A stretch of 64,000 nucleotides of DNA from Paenibacillus abyssi (GTDB lineage: Bacteria; Bacillota; Bacilli; Paenibacillales; Paenibacillaceae): contig NZ_BMGR01000009.1 of the NCBI RefSeq assembly GCF_014640295.1, positions 186,001 to 250,000 on the forward strand. The letters are read 5' to 3'. The notes beneath the pieces are model-generated. The model had not been told where the DNA came from. It was given only the letters and a program-made list of their open reading frames with translations, and ran no database searches. A program made the translations under genes and the position numbers. How positions within the stretch are numbered: position 1 is the first letter of the stretch; each line of letters begins with the position of its first letter. Below are positions 36,883 through 46,013 of the stretch, piece by piece.

Positions 36883-38880
36883 ATGACAACAAAGAAGCTC
36901 GTTATGATTATATTTGTGCTCTGCTTGCTGCTTCCACCGGATCCATCCCGCTCTATTCTGGCTGACAAAAGCGCCGGCAGCGGGAGCTGGACACAGCACG
37001 CCTATGATCCGAATGCACCGGGACTGGAATCAAACCCTTTGAAAGGCTTTATCCCTTTCGCCCCGGCCTCTAATTCGTTTCCCCACAGCATGGAATGGTT
37101 TTATATCCCGCTAAGAGAACTCCAAAGCGGACAACGCAGCTTTCACTGGGAGGCATTGGAGGAGAGACTCGACGACATCGCAAGCCGCGGGCACCAAGCT
37201 GTGTTTCGTGTCTATCTCGACTATCCGACCTTTCCTGCCGGTATCCCGCAATATATGATCGACAACGGGGTCCCGGTCCGGCAATATTCCGAGTATAACA
37301 ACGTCAAGAGCCTGACTCCGGATTGGAACGATGAGCGGCTTATGAAAGGCCTGCTTTCATTTATCCGGGCTTTCGGCGAAAGATATGACGGCGATCCGAG
37401 AATCGGCTTTGTCACCGCGGGCTTGTACGGCTTTTGGGGCGAATGGCATATCTATCCTTACGACGGTGACACTGGCATGGAAGACCGGCAAATGAGCAGC
37501 GCCAATCAAGCCAGATTGCTGGAGGCTTACCGAAATTCCTTTGATCAAACCCAGGTGCTGATCCGTTATCCGGGCGTTAACGCCGCAATTTCATTGAAGA
37601 AGCATTTTGGCTTTCATGACGATTCCTTTGCTTATGAAACGCTCGGTCCCGAAGATTGGCAATTCGTGCCGTCCCTGAAAGCGGCTCATCTCACCGGGCT
37701 GTGGAAGTCCCGTGCCATAGGCGGCGAGCTGCGCCCCGAGCTTCAGGAAAGCATTTGGGAATCCTGGCCAAACCGGGTCGGCCAGGACTTTCAGAAATCG
37801 GTTGAAGCTACGCATGCCAGCTGGTTGCTCAATGATACGATATTCAATGAGCAGTTAAGCAGCACAGAGCAACGCCATGCGCTCCGGGCTCACAAAATGC
37901 TTGGCTATGAATTGTTCGTCAGCGCTTCAAACCTCGTCATGTCGAACGAGAAAGGCGAACTATCGGTCAAGGTGCGGATCCAAAACAAAGGAAAGGCTCC
38001 GTTCTATTATCCATGGGATGCCGAAATCCGCCTGCTGGACGCAAACGGCAATGCAGTACATACTTGGAATCCTATCCCGTGGAGCCTGCCGGAAATACTG
38101 CCCGGGGACAACGCATACGAGCGCCTGTTTACCGGTCAGCTTCCCACTTTAAGCCCCGGCCAATACAAGGTGCTGCTAAGGGTGCCGAATCCGATGAAAG
38201 GCGGCTCTCCTCTGCGTTTTGCCAATGAGAACCAAGACAAAGATCTTGCAGGTTGGCTGACGCTGGGCAATATCGGTATCGCCCCAGCGGAGGCGGGAAA
38301 CAACCCGGATCCGGAACCGTCAACGGCAATGGCTCCGGCTGCGTTTAAGAATGCTTCCGGCTGGGCGGCCCAGGATCTCCGGATCGCCGCAGAAAAGGGA
38401 TTAACCGGGCCTGTCCAAGAATTGAGCTTTACCGATTCTATTACACGCGAGCAGTTTTGCGAGATTATCATCAAGCTGTATGAGGCGATAACAGCGACGG
38501 TTGTGCCGAAAGCGTCCGAGAATCCGTATACTGACACCGGTAATCCGGAAATTTTGAAGGCGTATCACCTTGGAATTGTGAATGGAACCGCGCTTCATCA
38601 GTTTTCGCCCGGTGCTCTTATCACCCGCGAGCAGCTTGCCAGCATGATGATGCGTACGTTATCCGCATCCGGCAAAACCGTTGCGAGCCGGGGAGGGAAA
38701 ACATTCTCTGACCAACAAACGTTTTCTCCTTATGCCGCTGAAGCAATTATGTTTTTGTCCTCGGCAGATGTCATCAAAGGAATATCAAAGGACACCTTCG
38801 GTTCTAAACAGCATGCCACGATCGAGCAAGCGGTCATTATGGCAACAAGACTGCTGGAACAGCAAATCCCGAAAAGTTAA
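36883..38880 (+). CDS. Secreted DUF4832 protein with C-terminal S-layer homology domains
   Basis: 665 residues. Signal peptide about residues 1-27 (hydrophobic core IIFVLCLLLP). An N-terminal half resembles a DUF4874/DUF4832 glycan-active or glycan-binding TIM-barrel-like region (SNPLKGFIPF, WGEWHIYPY with conserved Trp/Glu). A beta-sandwich follows (VKVRIQNKGKAPFYYPWDAEIRL), then at least two SLH modules from about residue 490 (ASGWAAQDLRIAAEKGL, SITREQFCEIIIKLYEAI, LITREQLASMMMRTL) that anchor it to secondary cell-wall polymer. AGGAGAGG precedes the ATG. Divergent from Gfo/Idh; probably displays a glycan-processing function on the cell surface. The enzymatic role is inference. Confidence 0.88.
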   Translation: MTTKKLVMIIFVLCLLLPPDPSRSILADKSAGSGSWTQHAYDPNAPGLESNPLKGFIPFAPASNSFPHSMEWFYIPLRELQSGQRSFHWEALEERLDDIASRGHQAVFRVYLDYPTFPAGIPQYMIDNGVPVRQYSEYNNVKSLTPDWNDERLMKGLLSFIRAFGERYDGDPRIGFVTAGLYGFWGEWHIYPYDGDTGMEDRQMSSANQARLLEAYRNSFDQTQVLIRYPGVNAAISLKKHFGFHDDSFAYETLGPEDWQFVPSLKAAHLTGLWKSRAIGGELRPELQESIWESWPNRVGQDFQKSVEATHASWLLNDTIFNEQLSSTEQRHALRAHKMLGYELFVSASNLVMSNEKGELSVKVRIQNKGKAPFYYPWDAEIRLLDANGNAVHTWNPIPWSLPEILPGDNAYERLFTGQLPTLSPGQYKVLLRVPNPMKGGSPLRFANENQDKDLAGWLTLGNIGIAPAEAGNNPDPEPSTAMAPAAFKNASGWAAQDLRIAAEKGLTGPVQELSFTDSITREQFCEIIIKLYEAITATVVPKASENPYTDTGNPEILKAYHLGIVNGTALHQFSPGALITREQLASMMMRTLSASGKTVASRGGKTFSDQQTFSPYAAEAIMFLSSADVIKGISKDTFGSKQHATIEQAVIMATRLLEQQIPKS

Positions 38881-38893
38881 AAAACACAACAAT

Positions 38894-38947
38894 AAGCCCG
38901 GAGCATGAACTTGAGAACCCTCTAGGGGAAAGTTCATGCTCCGGGCT
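38894..38947. terminator. Bidirectional terminator between the SLH protein gene and the sugar permease gene
   Basis: AGCCCGGAGCATGAACTT pairs with AGTTCATGCTCCGGGCT around a ~18-base loop. On the minus strand it leads into TTATTGTTGTGTTTTTT; on the plus strand the T-tract is poor. The genes on either side converge. Confidence 0.8.
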
Positions 38948-39008
38948 GCCTAAAACGATCGTGCGGGGCTTCATCCGCCCCGCAAAGCTTTCGCCTTTCC
39001 CTCGTTCA

Positions 39009-39833
39009 CTATTTAACAGAGCCCATCATACCGGCTACAAAATGCTTCTGCATCAGGAAGAACACGAGCGCCGTCGGAATCGTAGCGATGACGATTGCCG
39101 TCATGATCACTCCGTAATCCGGAGCATAACTGGAACCGAGATTGGATATGAGTAAAGGTATCGTTTTGTTCTCCGGAGATTGGAGCACGATGAGCGGCCA
39201 CATGTAGTTGTTCCAACTGGACATGAACGTGATGATCGCTGCCGCGGCATAAGTCGTTTTCATCGTAGGCATGTAGATGCGTACAAAGAGGCCCAGCTCG
39301 CTCAGCCCGTCCATCCGTCCGGCCTCCAGCATATCCCGCGGAAACATCTTCGTGCTCTGGCGGAAGAAGAAGATCAGGAATGCTGTCGTTACGGTAGGCA
39401 GTATAACCGAAGCTGCCGTATCTATGCCGATGAAGGGCGCAGTTTGTGATACGCTCGCAAACATCCGGTACAGCGGCACCATCAACGCCGCGAACGGAAT
39501 CATCATCGATAGCAGCAAAATGTTAAAGACGATATCCTTGGCTCTGCTTCTGTAAATTTCAAATCCATACCCCGCCAACGATCCGATAAGCAGCGCGAGA
39601 ACCGTCGTCGTAATGGAAATTTTCGCTGAATTCAGCAAGGCCGGCACCAAATCGATCGAATTGAATAGATTGCTTACGTTCTGCCCGAGAAAGCTGCCCG
39701 GCAGCAGCTTGCCCTGCGTCACGTCAGATGACTTGTTCGTCGAGCTGACGATCATCCAGAGAAAAGGGAAGATGGATACGATGGATGAGATGATGAGAAA
39801 TCCATAGATGAAGATACGTTTGATTCTAGCCAT
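39009..39833 (-). CDS. Carbohydrate ABC transporter permease (MalG-type)
   Basis: About 274 residues, six helices. EAA-type motif MLEAGRMDGLSELGLFVRIYMPTMK. The C-terminal QKHFVAGMMGSVK is the MalG-branch ending. The ATG at 39833 follows AGGTG by 6 bases and overlaps the partner permease stop by 8 bases, so the pair is translationally coupled. Part of the second importer. Confidence 0.92.
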   Translation of the reverse strand: MARIKRIFIYGFLIISSIVSIFPFLWMIVSSTNKSSDVTQGKLLPGSFLGQNVSNLFNSIDLVPALLNSAKISITTTVLALLIGSLAGYGFEIYRSRAKDIVFNILLLSMMIPFAALMVPLYRMFASVSQTAPFIGIDTAASVILPTVTTAFLIFFFRQSTKMFPRDMLEAGRMDGLSELGLFVRIYMPTMKTTYAAAAIITFMSSWNNYMWPLIVLQSPENKTIPLLISNLGSSYAPDYGVIMTAIVIATIPTALVFFLMQKHFVAGMMGSVK

Positions 39834-40722
39834 TTCGATCACCTGCCGCTTTAAACTGTAGAACGGAGAAGATTACAATCAGAACGACGATGGCGTAGGA
39901 TACGGTAGCCGCATAACCAAAGTCTGGCGTATATTTGAATGACAGGTTGTAGATATACTGGGAAATGCTCGTCGTTGCGTTCCCCGGTCCGCCCCCTGTA
40001 ATATTCATGACTTCATCGAACAGCTGCAGCGTACCGATCGTCGACGTGATCGACGTGAACAGAATGATCGGCTTGAGCAGCGGAATCGTAATTTGGAAGA
40101 ACTGCTTGAACGCCGAAGCGCCGTCGATTCTAGCAGCTTCATAGATGGAATTGTCGATATTCTGAAGCGCGGAAAGATAGAAAATCATATTATAGCCGGT
40201 CCAACGCCAAGTAATGGCGATAATGATCGTGATCTTCGCCCAGAAAGGATCTGTGATCCATTGAATCGGCGCAGATATGATCGATACTTTCATCAGCATT
40301 GTGTTCACCAGGCCATCCGCCGCGAACAGGTATTTAAAAATGACAGAATAAGCAACGAGCGACGTTACGCAAGGCAGGAAAATCGCGGTCCGAAAAAATC
40401 CTTTGAACTTAAGCCGGCTGTCATTGAGCAGCACGGAAATAAACAGCCCCAAAATAATCATGATTGGCACTTGCACAATTAAATAAATGAACGTGTTCTT
40501 AACTGCCGCAATAAACATCGAATCCGTGAACAGCCGCACATAATTATCTAAACCTACAAACTGCAGATTCATGCCCCTACCCGACTGCAGCGACAAGATC
40601 AGCGCTTGCACCATCGGGTAAAAGTAAAACACGCAAATCATGATCACGGCCACCGAAATAAAGGACCAACCGATTGCATTCGTTTTTGCTTGTATGGACA
40701 TGCCCGATCTTGCTACCTTCAC
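39826..40722 (-). CDS. Carbohydrate ABC transporter permease (MalF-type)
   Basis: 298 residues with six helices; EAA motif SIYEAARIDGASAFKQFFQITIPLLKP. It starts at GTG, with AGGAG 8 bases upstream. Downstream gene overlap and the binding-protein gene upstream form an importer lacking its own ATPase, as is usual for family-1 systems served by a shared MsmX/UgpC-type ATPase. Confidence 0.92.
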   Translation of the reverse strand: MKVARSGMSIQAKTNAIGWSFISVAVIMICVFYFYPMVQALILSLQSGRGMNLQFVGLDNYVRLFTDSMFIAAVKNTFIYLIVQVPIMIILGLFISVLLNDSRLKFKGFFRTAIFLPCVTSLVAYSVIFKYLFAADGLVNTMLMKVSIISAPIQWITDPFWAKITIIIAITWRWTGYNMIFYLSALQNIDNSIYEAARIDGASAFKQFFQITIPLLKPIILFTSITSTIGTLQLFDEVMNITGGGPGNATTSISQYIYNLSFKYTPDFGYAATVSYAIVVLIVIFSVLQFKAAGDRNG

Positions 40723-40900
40723 AAGGCCAGCTCCTTCCCGCTATCCAAATAAATAACCTTGGGCCTAATGCTGCAACTGTTAATTGCGATTTGAAGCAAT
40801 TCAGCTGGCAATCAAAATCCGCCGGCCGAAGCAGCCGGCGAATCGCCTGTTTCCGCAGGTGGCAGGTGAATGCCCAAGGTTGTATTTATATACCGCTATG

Positions 40901-42199
40901 TTATCTAATTTGAGCTACCGCTTGATTCTGCGCATCCTCCAGCACTTTATCGAGGTCTTTGCCGTTCAGGAAATTCTGCATCTCTACGACGAGAATATCT
41001 TCGATCGCATAGGTGTGCATACCGTAGTTAACACGCGGGATTTGCTCTGTCCATGCCGCGAAATCAGTAATCGTGCTTTGTCCGCCGTAGAATTCGTCAG
41101 TAGCTTTGTAAGCTTCGCCATCGGCAGCAGGAATGTAAGTGCCGATCGCTCCAACCTCGGTGATGAGCTGCTGATAGAAATCAACGTTTGAACCGAAGGT
41201 TTTGGCCAGGAAATCCGCTGCCTGCTCTTTGCCCGGAATATTCAGGACATACCAGGAGCTTCCGCCCAGATTGGAGGCGTTAACCGCGTCAGGGTGATCC
41301 GGCAGCTTCGGAATCGGTGCGACCGCCCAATTGCCGGACTGCGAGGCTTCCGCCTTGATCGATGCGTTGATCCAGTTACCGGTAGGCACGCTTGCCACAT
41401 CACCGCTGTTAAAGGTAGCTACGTATTGGCTCCAATCGGAGTTAGGCTTCACAATATTCGCTTCCATCATCTCTTTATAGAGCTGGAAAGCTTCTTTCAG
41501 CGGTTCGTTTCCGACAAGATTTGGCGTTACGCCGTCTTCTTCCATGTACCATGATCCGACGGTCTGAATCATCACGCGGATAATGCCGAGGTCATTCGGG
41601 TCAAGCGAAATCATATCCTTGCCGGTTGCTTCCTTCACTTTCTTGCCGATCTCGATGTATTGCTTCCAATCGATGCCCTGCAGGTCTTCGATTGTATAGC
41701 CCGCTTGCTCCAGATAATCGGTACGAACGAATAAGCCAGCTACGCCAGAGTCAAACGGCAGTCCGTAGTTTTTGCCGTCAAAGCTGGTCGGCCCGATCTT
41801 GTATTCGGCAAATTCCGAAGCATTGATATGTTCCGTCAGATCGTAGAACATGTCCGGATAGGCCTGCAGGAAGCCTTGAGCGCGATAATCCTCGATCAAT
41901 ACAATATTCGGCAGCCCGCTGGTCGTTCCCGCGCCCAAGCCCGTATTCAGCTTCTGGATAATATCGTCATGCGCATTCTCGACGATATTGATATTCGCGT
42001 CCGGATTCTCCGCCGCATAAGCTTCCTTTGCAATATTTAAAGCTTTGATATTGAAGTTGGGATCCCATGCCCACACCGTCACTTGTGCCCCGCCGTCCGT
42101 TCCTGTTGACCCGGTATTGCCATTTGGTTCATTGCTTCCGGATGAACATGCAGCTAATAACAACATACTTGCCATAAACAATGCCAATAATTTTTTCAC
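40901..42199 (-). CDS. Carbohydrate ABC transporter solute-binding lipoprotein
   Basis: 432-residue family-1 extracellular binding protein. Lipoprotein signal KKLLALFMASMLLLAAC with the lipobox Cys near residue 18, then a Gly/Asn/Ser linker and VTVWAWDPNFNIKALNIA, the family-typical first strand. The GTG at 42199 has GGGGG 8 bases upstream and puts the signal peptide at the N-terminus; a much longer reading to 42310 has no signal sequence in place. Tandem cre sites sit 25 bases upstream. The histidine kinase gene is 150 bases upstream on the same strand. Confidence 0.92.
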   Translation of the reverse strand: MKKLLALFMASMLLLAACSSGSNEPNGNTGSTGTDGGAQVTVWAWDPNFNIKALNIAKEAYAAENPDANINIVENAHDDIIQKLNTGLGAGTTSGLPNIVLIEDYRAQGFLQAYPDMFYDLTEHINASEFAEYKIGPTSFDGKNYGLPFDSGVAGLFVRTDYLEQAGYTIEDLQGIDWKQYIEIGKKVKEATGKDMISLDPNDLGIIRVMIQTVGSWYMEEDGVTPNLVGNEPLKEAFQLYKEMMEANIVKPNSDWSQYVATFNSGDVASVPTGNWINASIKAEASQSGNWAVAPIPKLPDHPDAVNASNLGGSSWYVLNIPGKEQAADFLAKTFGSNVDFYQQLITEVGAIGTYIPAADGEAYKATDEFYGGQSTITDFAAWTEQIPRVNYGMHTYAIEDILVVEMQNFLNGKDLDKVLEDAQNQAVAQIR

Positions 42200-42223
42200 T
42201 TTTTCAACCCCCAGACGGTTTAA

Positions 42224-42250
42224 TGAAAACGTTTTCTGATTACGTTTACA
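42224..42250. promoter_or_regulatory. Tandem CcpA (cre) sites upstream of the sugar importer
   Basis: TGAAAACGTTTTCT (42224-42237) is a 14/14 match to TGWAARCGYTWNCW. Sharing one base, TGTAAACGTAATCA on the minus strand (42250-42237) matches 13 of 14. Two cre sites this close suggest strong carbon catabolite control of the importer. Confidence 0.75.
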
Positions 42251-42351
42251 TCTTATCATTCCGATAAAATTAAACGTTAGTACAATATTTGTATGGATTG
42301 GTGATATCATTGTCTGTTGATTGAATACGCTTTCTTTCTCTTGAACTATAT

Positions 42352-44130
42352 TTAGAATTTTGTCTTTTCTTTAGTTTGGATGAAAGGAAGCTTGATCCTC
42401 ACCCGTGTTCCCCCACCGATTTCACTCGTAATCGTTACACCGTAAGGCTCTCCATACAGCAACAGGAGCCGCTCATGTACGTTGCGGACGCCGATTCCGG
42501 TGAACAACTGGCGTTTGCTTTGGGATTTGGGCAGCTTCCGGCCGGCTTCGCTGCGCATGCCGTCGCCGTTGTCGGCCACCTCACAGATTAATGCCTCCGA
42601 CTCCCGGGATATCATGACATAAATATAGCCTTCCGGCTTTATGTTAAAAGCATGGAAGAAAGCATTTTCGATAAAGGGCTGGATAATAAGCTTCGGTACC
42701 TGAGCCTCCATGCAGTCGGGCGCAACAAAATAACTAACCTTGATTCTGTCGCCATAGCGCACTTGATTGATAAACGCATAGTTTTTCAAATTGACGAGCT
42801 CCTGTTCTACGCTGATCGTCTCATTGACATTGCCGATTGCGTTCTGAAGCAGGGAGATCAGCGCATTAATGGTTTCCGCAGCCTTCTCCTTGCTGCTCTG
42901 CTGAACCATGATTTTGATCGAAGCGAGCGTATTGTACAAAAAATGCGGATTGATCTGCCGCTGAAGCGCTGCCAGCTCGGCATTACGCTGCCTTTTCTGC
43001 GTTTGCACAAGCTCTTTGACGTAATCATGGAGCTCGTCCAGCATGGAATTAAAAGCCTGTGCCAGTTGACGGGTTTCATAACTGCCCGAAACCGTCACAT
43101 AATGATCGAATTCGTATTTAGATATATTGGCGATCTGTTTGACAAGCCGGGTTAGCGACTTGGTCAGTCTTCTGGAGATGAGAAAAACAATGATCAAAGC
43201 CCCGGTAACGATCGCGATGCAGATCAGAACAATCGCCTTGGTATCAATTAATTGGCCAAGCGCCAACTGCTTGTCGATCAAGTTAACGAGATACAAATCA
43301 TATGAGGATAGATAGTCCGACAATACGATTTGCTCTTTGCCCATTACATAAGCATCCTTATACTCAAGCGCCTGCTCTTCGAGCTCTATGGCGTGAGCCA
43401 GCAGATCATTAGCCTTCTGCCCAATGAGATTCACCTGATTGCTCGATACGATGACACCCGACCTGTTCAGGACAATAACATCATTGCCGATGCTCGTATA
43501 GCTTGCGTAGAAGCGCCTGAACTCACTTTCGCGAATGGCGAAATACATCGAGCCGTAAATATTGCCGGTCGCCCGATCCATCAAGGCCTTGGCCGCGACG
43601 ATTGTGGGCTCTCTGTGTTCATCGCCATGATCAAGGTGATACAACAGCCGTTTCGGCTGCTGATGCGTATATGCGGTCATATCATGCTGCTTCAACTCAT
43701 TATCGGATATCGGCCAGTTCGACCGGTTGCTCGCATAAGATCTGCCGTTCATTCCGATTACGTTTATACTCACTTCATAAGCATCCAGGTTGGATGTAAT
43801 TTGCATCATTTGCAGGTTCATATTGTAAAAAGCCTTAAACATCGTGAGGGAGTCGGAATCCCCCTCCGTAAGAAACCGCTTAATCGTTCCGTTCTGCAGG
43901 ATATTGCTGGAGGCTGTGATGATGGAGTAGTTAAACGACTCCAGGCCTGAGTTAATTTGGCTGATGACCTTGGAGTTCGTAATACTGAACGTTTCGATAA
44001 ACAGCCGTTCCGATATACGGATGGTGGACCAGGTGATCAGAATGGATACAGCAATAATACTGACCACCATGATGATGAACATTTTTACAAACAAGCCATG
44101 AAATTTGAATCGATCCAAAAATCGTCTCAT
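42352..44130 (-). CDS. Sensor histidine kinase, YesM type
   Basis: 592 residues: helix at about 14-36, extracytoplasmic Cache-like sensor to ~295, second helix ~299-319, HAMP ~320-375, and a His_kinase domain with phosphoacceptor His396 in LQRQINPHFLYNTLASIK. HATPase features are in FIENAFFHAF (N-box) and EVADNGDGM (G1), and in TGIGVRNVHERLLLLYG. Its start shares 1 base with the response-regulator stop, so the pair is coupled. It senses an extracellular sugar or its binding protein; inferred to act on the importer immediately downstream. Confidence 0.93.
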   Translation of the reverse strand: MRRFLDRFKFHGLFVKMFIIMVVSIIAVSILITWSTIRISERLFIETFSITNSKVISQINSGLESFNYSIITASSNILQNGTIKRFLTEGDSDSLTMFKAFYNMNLQMMQITSNLDAYEVSINVIGMNGRSYASNRSNWPISDNELKQHDMTAYTHQQPKRLLYHLDHGDEHREPTIVAAKALMDRATGNIYGSMYFAIRESEFRRFYASYTSIGNDVIVLNRSGVIVSSNQVNLIGQKANDLLAHAIELEEQALEYKDAYVMGKEQIVLSDYLSSYDLYLVNLIDKQLALGQLIDTKAIVLICIAIVTGALIIVFLISRRLTKSLTRLVKQIANISKYEFDHYVTVSGSYETRQLAQAFNSMLDELHDYVKELVQTQKRQRNAELAALQRQINPHFLYNTLASIKIMVQQSSKEKAAETINALISLLQNAIGNVNETISVEQELVNLKNYAFINQVRYGDRIKVSYFVAPDCMEAQVPKLIIQPFIENAFFHAFNIKPEGYIYVMISRESEALICEVADNGDGMRSEAGRKLPKSQSKRQLFTGIGVRNVHERLLLLYGEPYGVTITSEIGGGTRVRIKLPFIQTKEKTKF

Positions 44131-45707
44131 TATAGTCGCTTCCCTTGCATCGAGTGTTGCCGTCGGTATTGGCTCGGAGAGAGGCCTGTCATCTTCTTAA
44201 ATACTTTGCAGAAATAGCTGTGATCCGAATACCCGACCATGCCGCTAATCTCGGAGATGGATGCGGCGTCCTTGCGCAGCAGCTCGGCGGCCTTCTCCGT
44301 ACGAATCTTGTTCAGGTACTCTGCGAAACCTTCCTTGTTATAGGTGCTGAAGTAACTGGACAGATAAGAAGGGTTAAAATGAAAATGGTTTGCCATATCC
44401 TTCAGGCTCAGCGGATCGGAATAATGCTGATCGATATATTCGAGAAGCATCTTCATATTAGCGCCTCCCGCATGGCTCGCAGAGGAGCAGATGCAATTCT
44501 GGGCTGCCGTGATAAAGTCGAACAGCTGAGACGCAGCCTCGTCCGCATTACGCGATTCGTCAATGGAATTGAAGTATTTGTATCTGGCTTTCTCCAGTTC
44601 CTTGACATCGTAATCCATATTGCCAAGCAGTACCGTAACATTGAAGATAATATTGCTTAGAAATGATTTGAACTCAAAGATGTCTGTCGTGTAGCTGGCA
44701 GTCATGGCGGCTACATGCTGCTTCAATTCACCGAAAGCCACATCGAACTGGCTGCGCTTCAGCTCCTCCGTAAACCGATTGAGGTTGAACTTGACGGCTT
44801 GAGGTGCCGGGACCGGTATCTCATTGTGTACGATCAGTCGTCTGTCTGGAAAATAAAAGCTGTATTGAAGCAGCTTTAATAAGCCCTCCTTATATACGGC
44901 GCCCAGCTCAGCGAAATCCGTAAAAGGCCCGCTGAGTGCAAAGACCGCATACGGAGCGGAGTCTGCCGTCGCGGCAACCACATCTGCGGCAGCCTTATTC
45001 AATTCCGGCAGCCGACTCTTTTCCACATTCAGCAGAACAGCGGCAACGTTCTGTTCGATTGAAAATGAACGATAAGCCAAGTGCGGCACACCAGCCTCGA
45101 GCTCAGCCTCGATCATCTGGATGAGAATAGAGCGAGCGCTGTTCATACCGGATGGCAAATGCTTCAGACTGACGCCAAACAAACAGAAGCTGTCATATGG
45201 GAATCGTTCCACTACAGCATCCGGATCGTAGTCTATATCGTAACCGGCTACCAGCCTTTCTATGATTTGATCAATAGAAAGACTAATCTCTTCCGTTGCA
45301 TCCGTTGCATGGAGTGACGGTATTTTGCCCGCTGTTGCCCTTAAAACCCGGAGCAGCTCCTGCGTTTCAAGTTTCGGCTTCAGAATGTAATCGGCTACCC
45401 CGCTTTGGAAGGTAGAGCGGACGTAATCAAACTCCCCGAAGCTGCTGAGTACGACAACCTCGATATCCGGATACCTGACCTTGATCGCTCTTGTCAATTC
45501 CTCCCCATCCATGACAGGCATGACGATGTCCGTGAGTACAATATGCGGATGAGTCTCATCTATAAGCTCGAGCGCTTCCTTGCCATTGGAAGCTTCACCA
45601 ACGATTTGGAAGCCTTCCTGTTTCCAATTTAAATAATGCTTAATCCCCTGCCTGATCAGTATTTCATCGTCTACGATTAGCACCCTGCATAATTCCTTTG
45701 ATGTCAA
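44130..45707 (-). CDS. Response regulator with AraC output domain, YesN type
   Basis: 525 residues. An N-terminal receiver has phosphoacceptor Asp60 (IVLTDIVMP), the acidic pair at 13-14 and conserved Lys in ADYILKPKL. A long middle linker follows, then a C-terminal AraC HTH pair (LSLKDMANHFHFNPSYLSSYF and ASISEISGMVGYSDHSYFCKVFKKMTG). The start is TTG with GGAGG 8 bases upstream. It heads the RR-HK-binding protein-permease-permease series. A cre-like site is found about 80 bases upstream. Confidence 0.93.
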   Translation of the reverse strand: MTSKELCRVLIVDDEILIRQGIKHYLNWKQEGFQIVGEASNGKEALELIDETHPHIVLTDIVMPVMDGEELTRAIKVRYPDIEVVVLSSFGEFDYVRSTFQSGVADYILKPKLETQELLRVLRATAGKIPSLHATDATEEISLSIDQIIERLVAGYDIDYDPDAVVERFPYDSFCLFGVSLKHLPSGMNSARSILIQMIEAELEAGVPHLAYRSFSIEQNVAAVLLNVEKSRLPELNKAAADVVAATADSAPYAVFALSGPFTDFAELGAVYKEGLLKLLQYSFYFPDRRLIVHNEIPVPAPQAVKFNLNRFTEELKRSQFDVAFGELKQHVAAMTASYTTDIFEFKSFLSNIIFNVTVLLGNMDYDVKELEKARYKYFNSIDESRNADEAASQLFDFITAAQNCICSSASHAGGANMKMLLEYIDQHYSDPLSLKDMANHFHFNPSYLSSYFSTYNKEGFAEYLNKIRTEKAAELLRKDAASISEISGMVGYSDHSYFCKVFKKMTGLSPSQYRRQHSMQGKRL

Positions 45708-45785
45708 TGTCTATCCCTCCGTCAGTATTGCGAAATCTAATGATTCTGCCTTATTACCTGCAATCCATAAAGGATAATGTGAATC

Positions 45786-45799
45786 AGAAAACGCTATCA
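45786..45799. promoter_or_regulatory. cre-like site upstream of the response regulator
   Basis: AGAAAACGCTATCA matches the cre consensus at 13 of 14 positions (first base differs). The 306-bp gap 45708-46013 otherwise contains a TATAAT-like -10 on the minus strand (45860-45870 region) and the terminator of the stalk-domain gene. Confidence 0.45.
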
Positions 45800-45931
45800 T
45801 TTTAAGATATTTACATTAGTATATTTTCTGCGGGGTTTGTTGATTAGTGACGCGAAGTATATAAATTATAACACAAGCAGTTATGTTTCCTGCATCTTAG
45901 ATCAACGTCCTGCCGAAGCGGGCAACAAAAA

Positions 45932-45965
45932 AGACTAAGGAGGAAAGCATTTCACTCCTTAGTCT
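45932..45965 (-). terminator. Terminator of the stalk-domain protein gene
   Basis: AGACTAAGGAG/CTCCTTAGTCT 11-bp hairpin with a 12-base loop, followed on the minus strand by TTTTTTG. Confidence 0.92.
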
Positions 45966-46013
45966 AACTGTTGTGGATTTATTTTCGTGCTTTGATATGT
46001 TGTTATACCGTGA

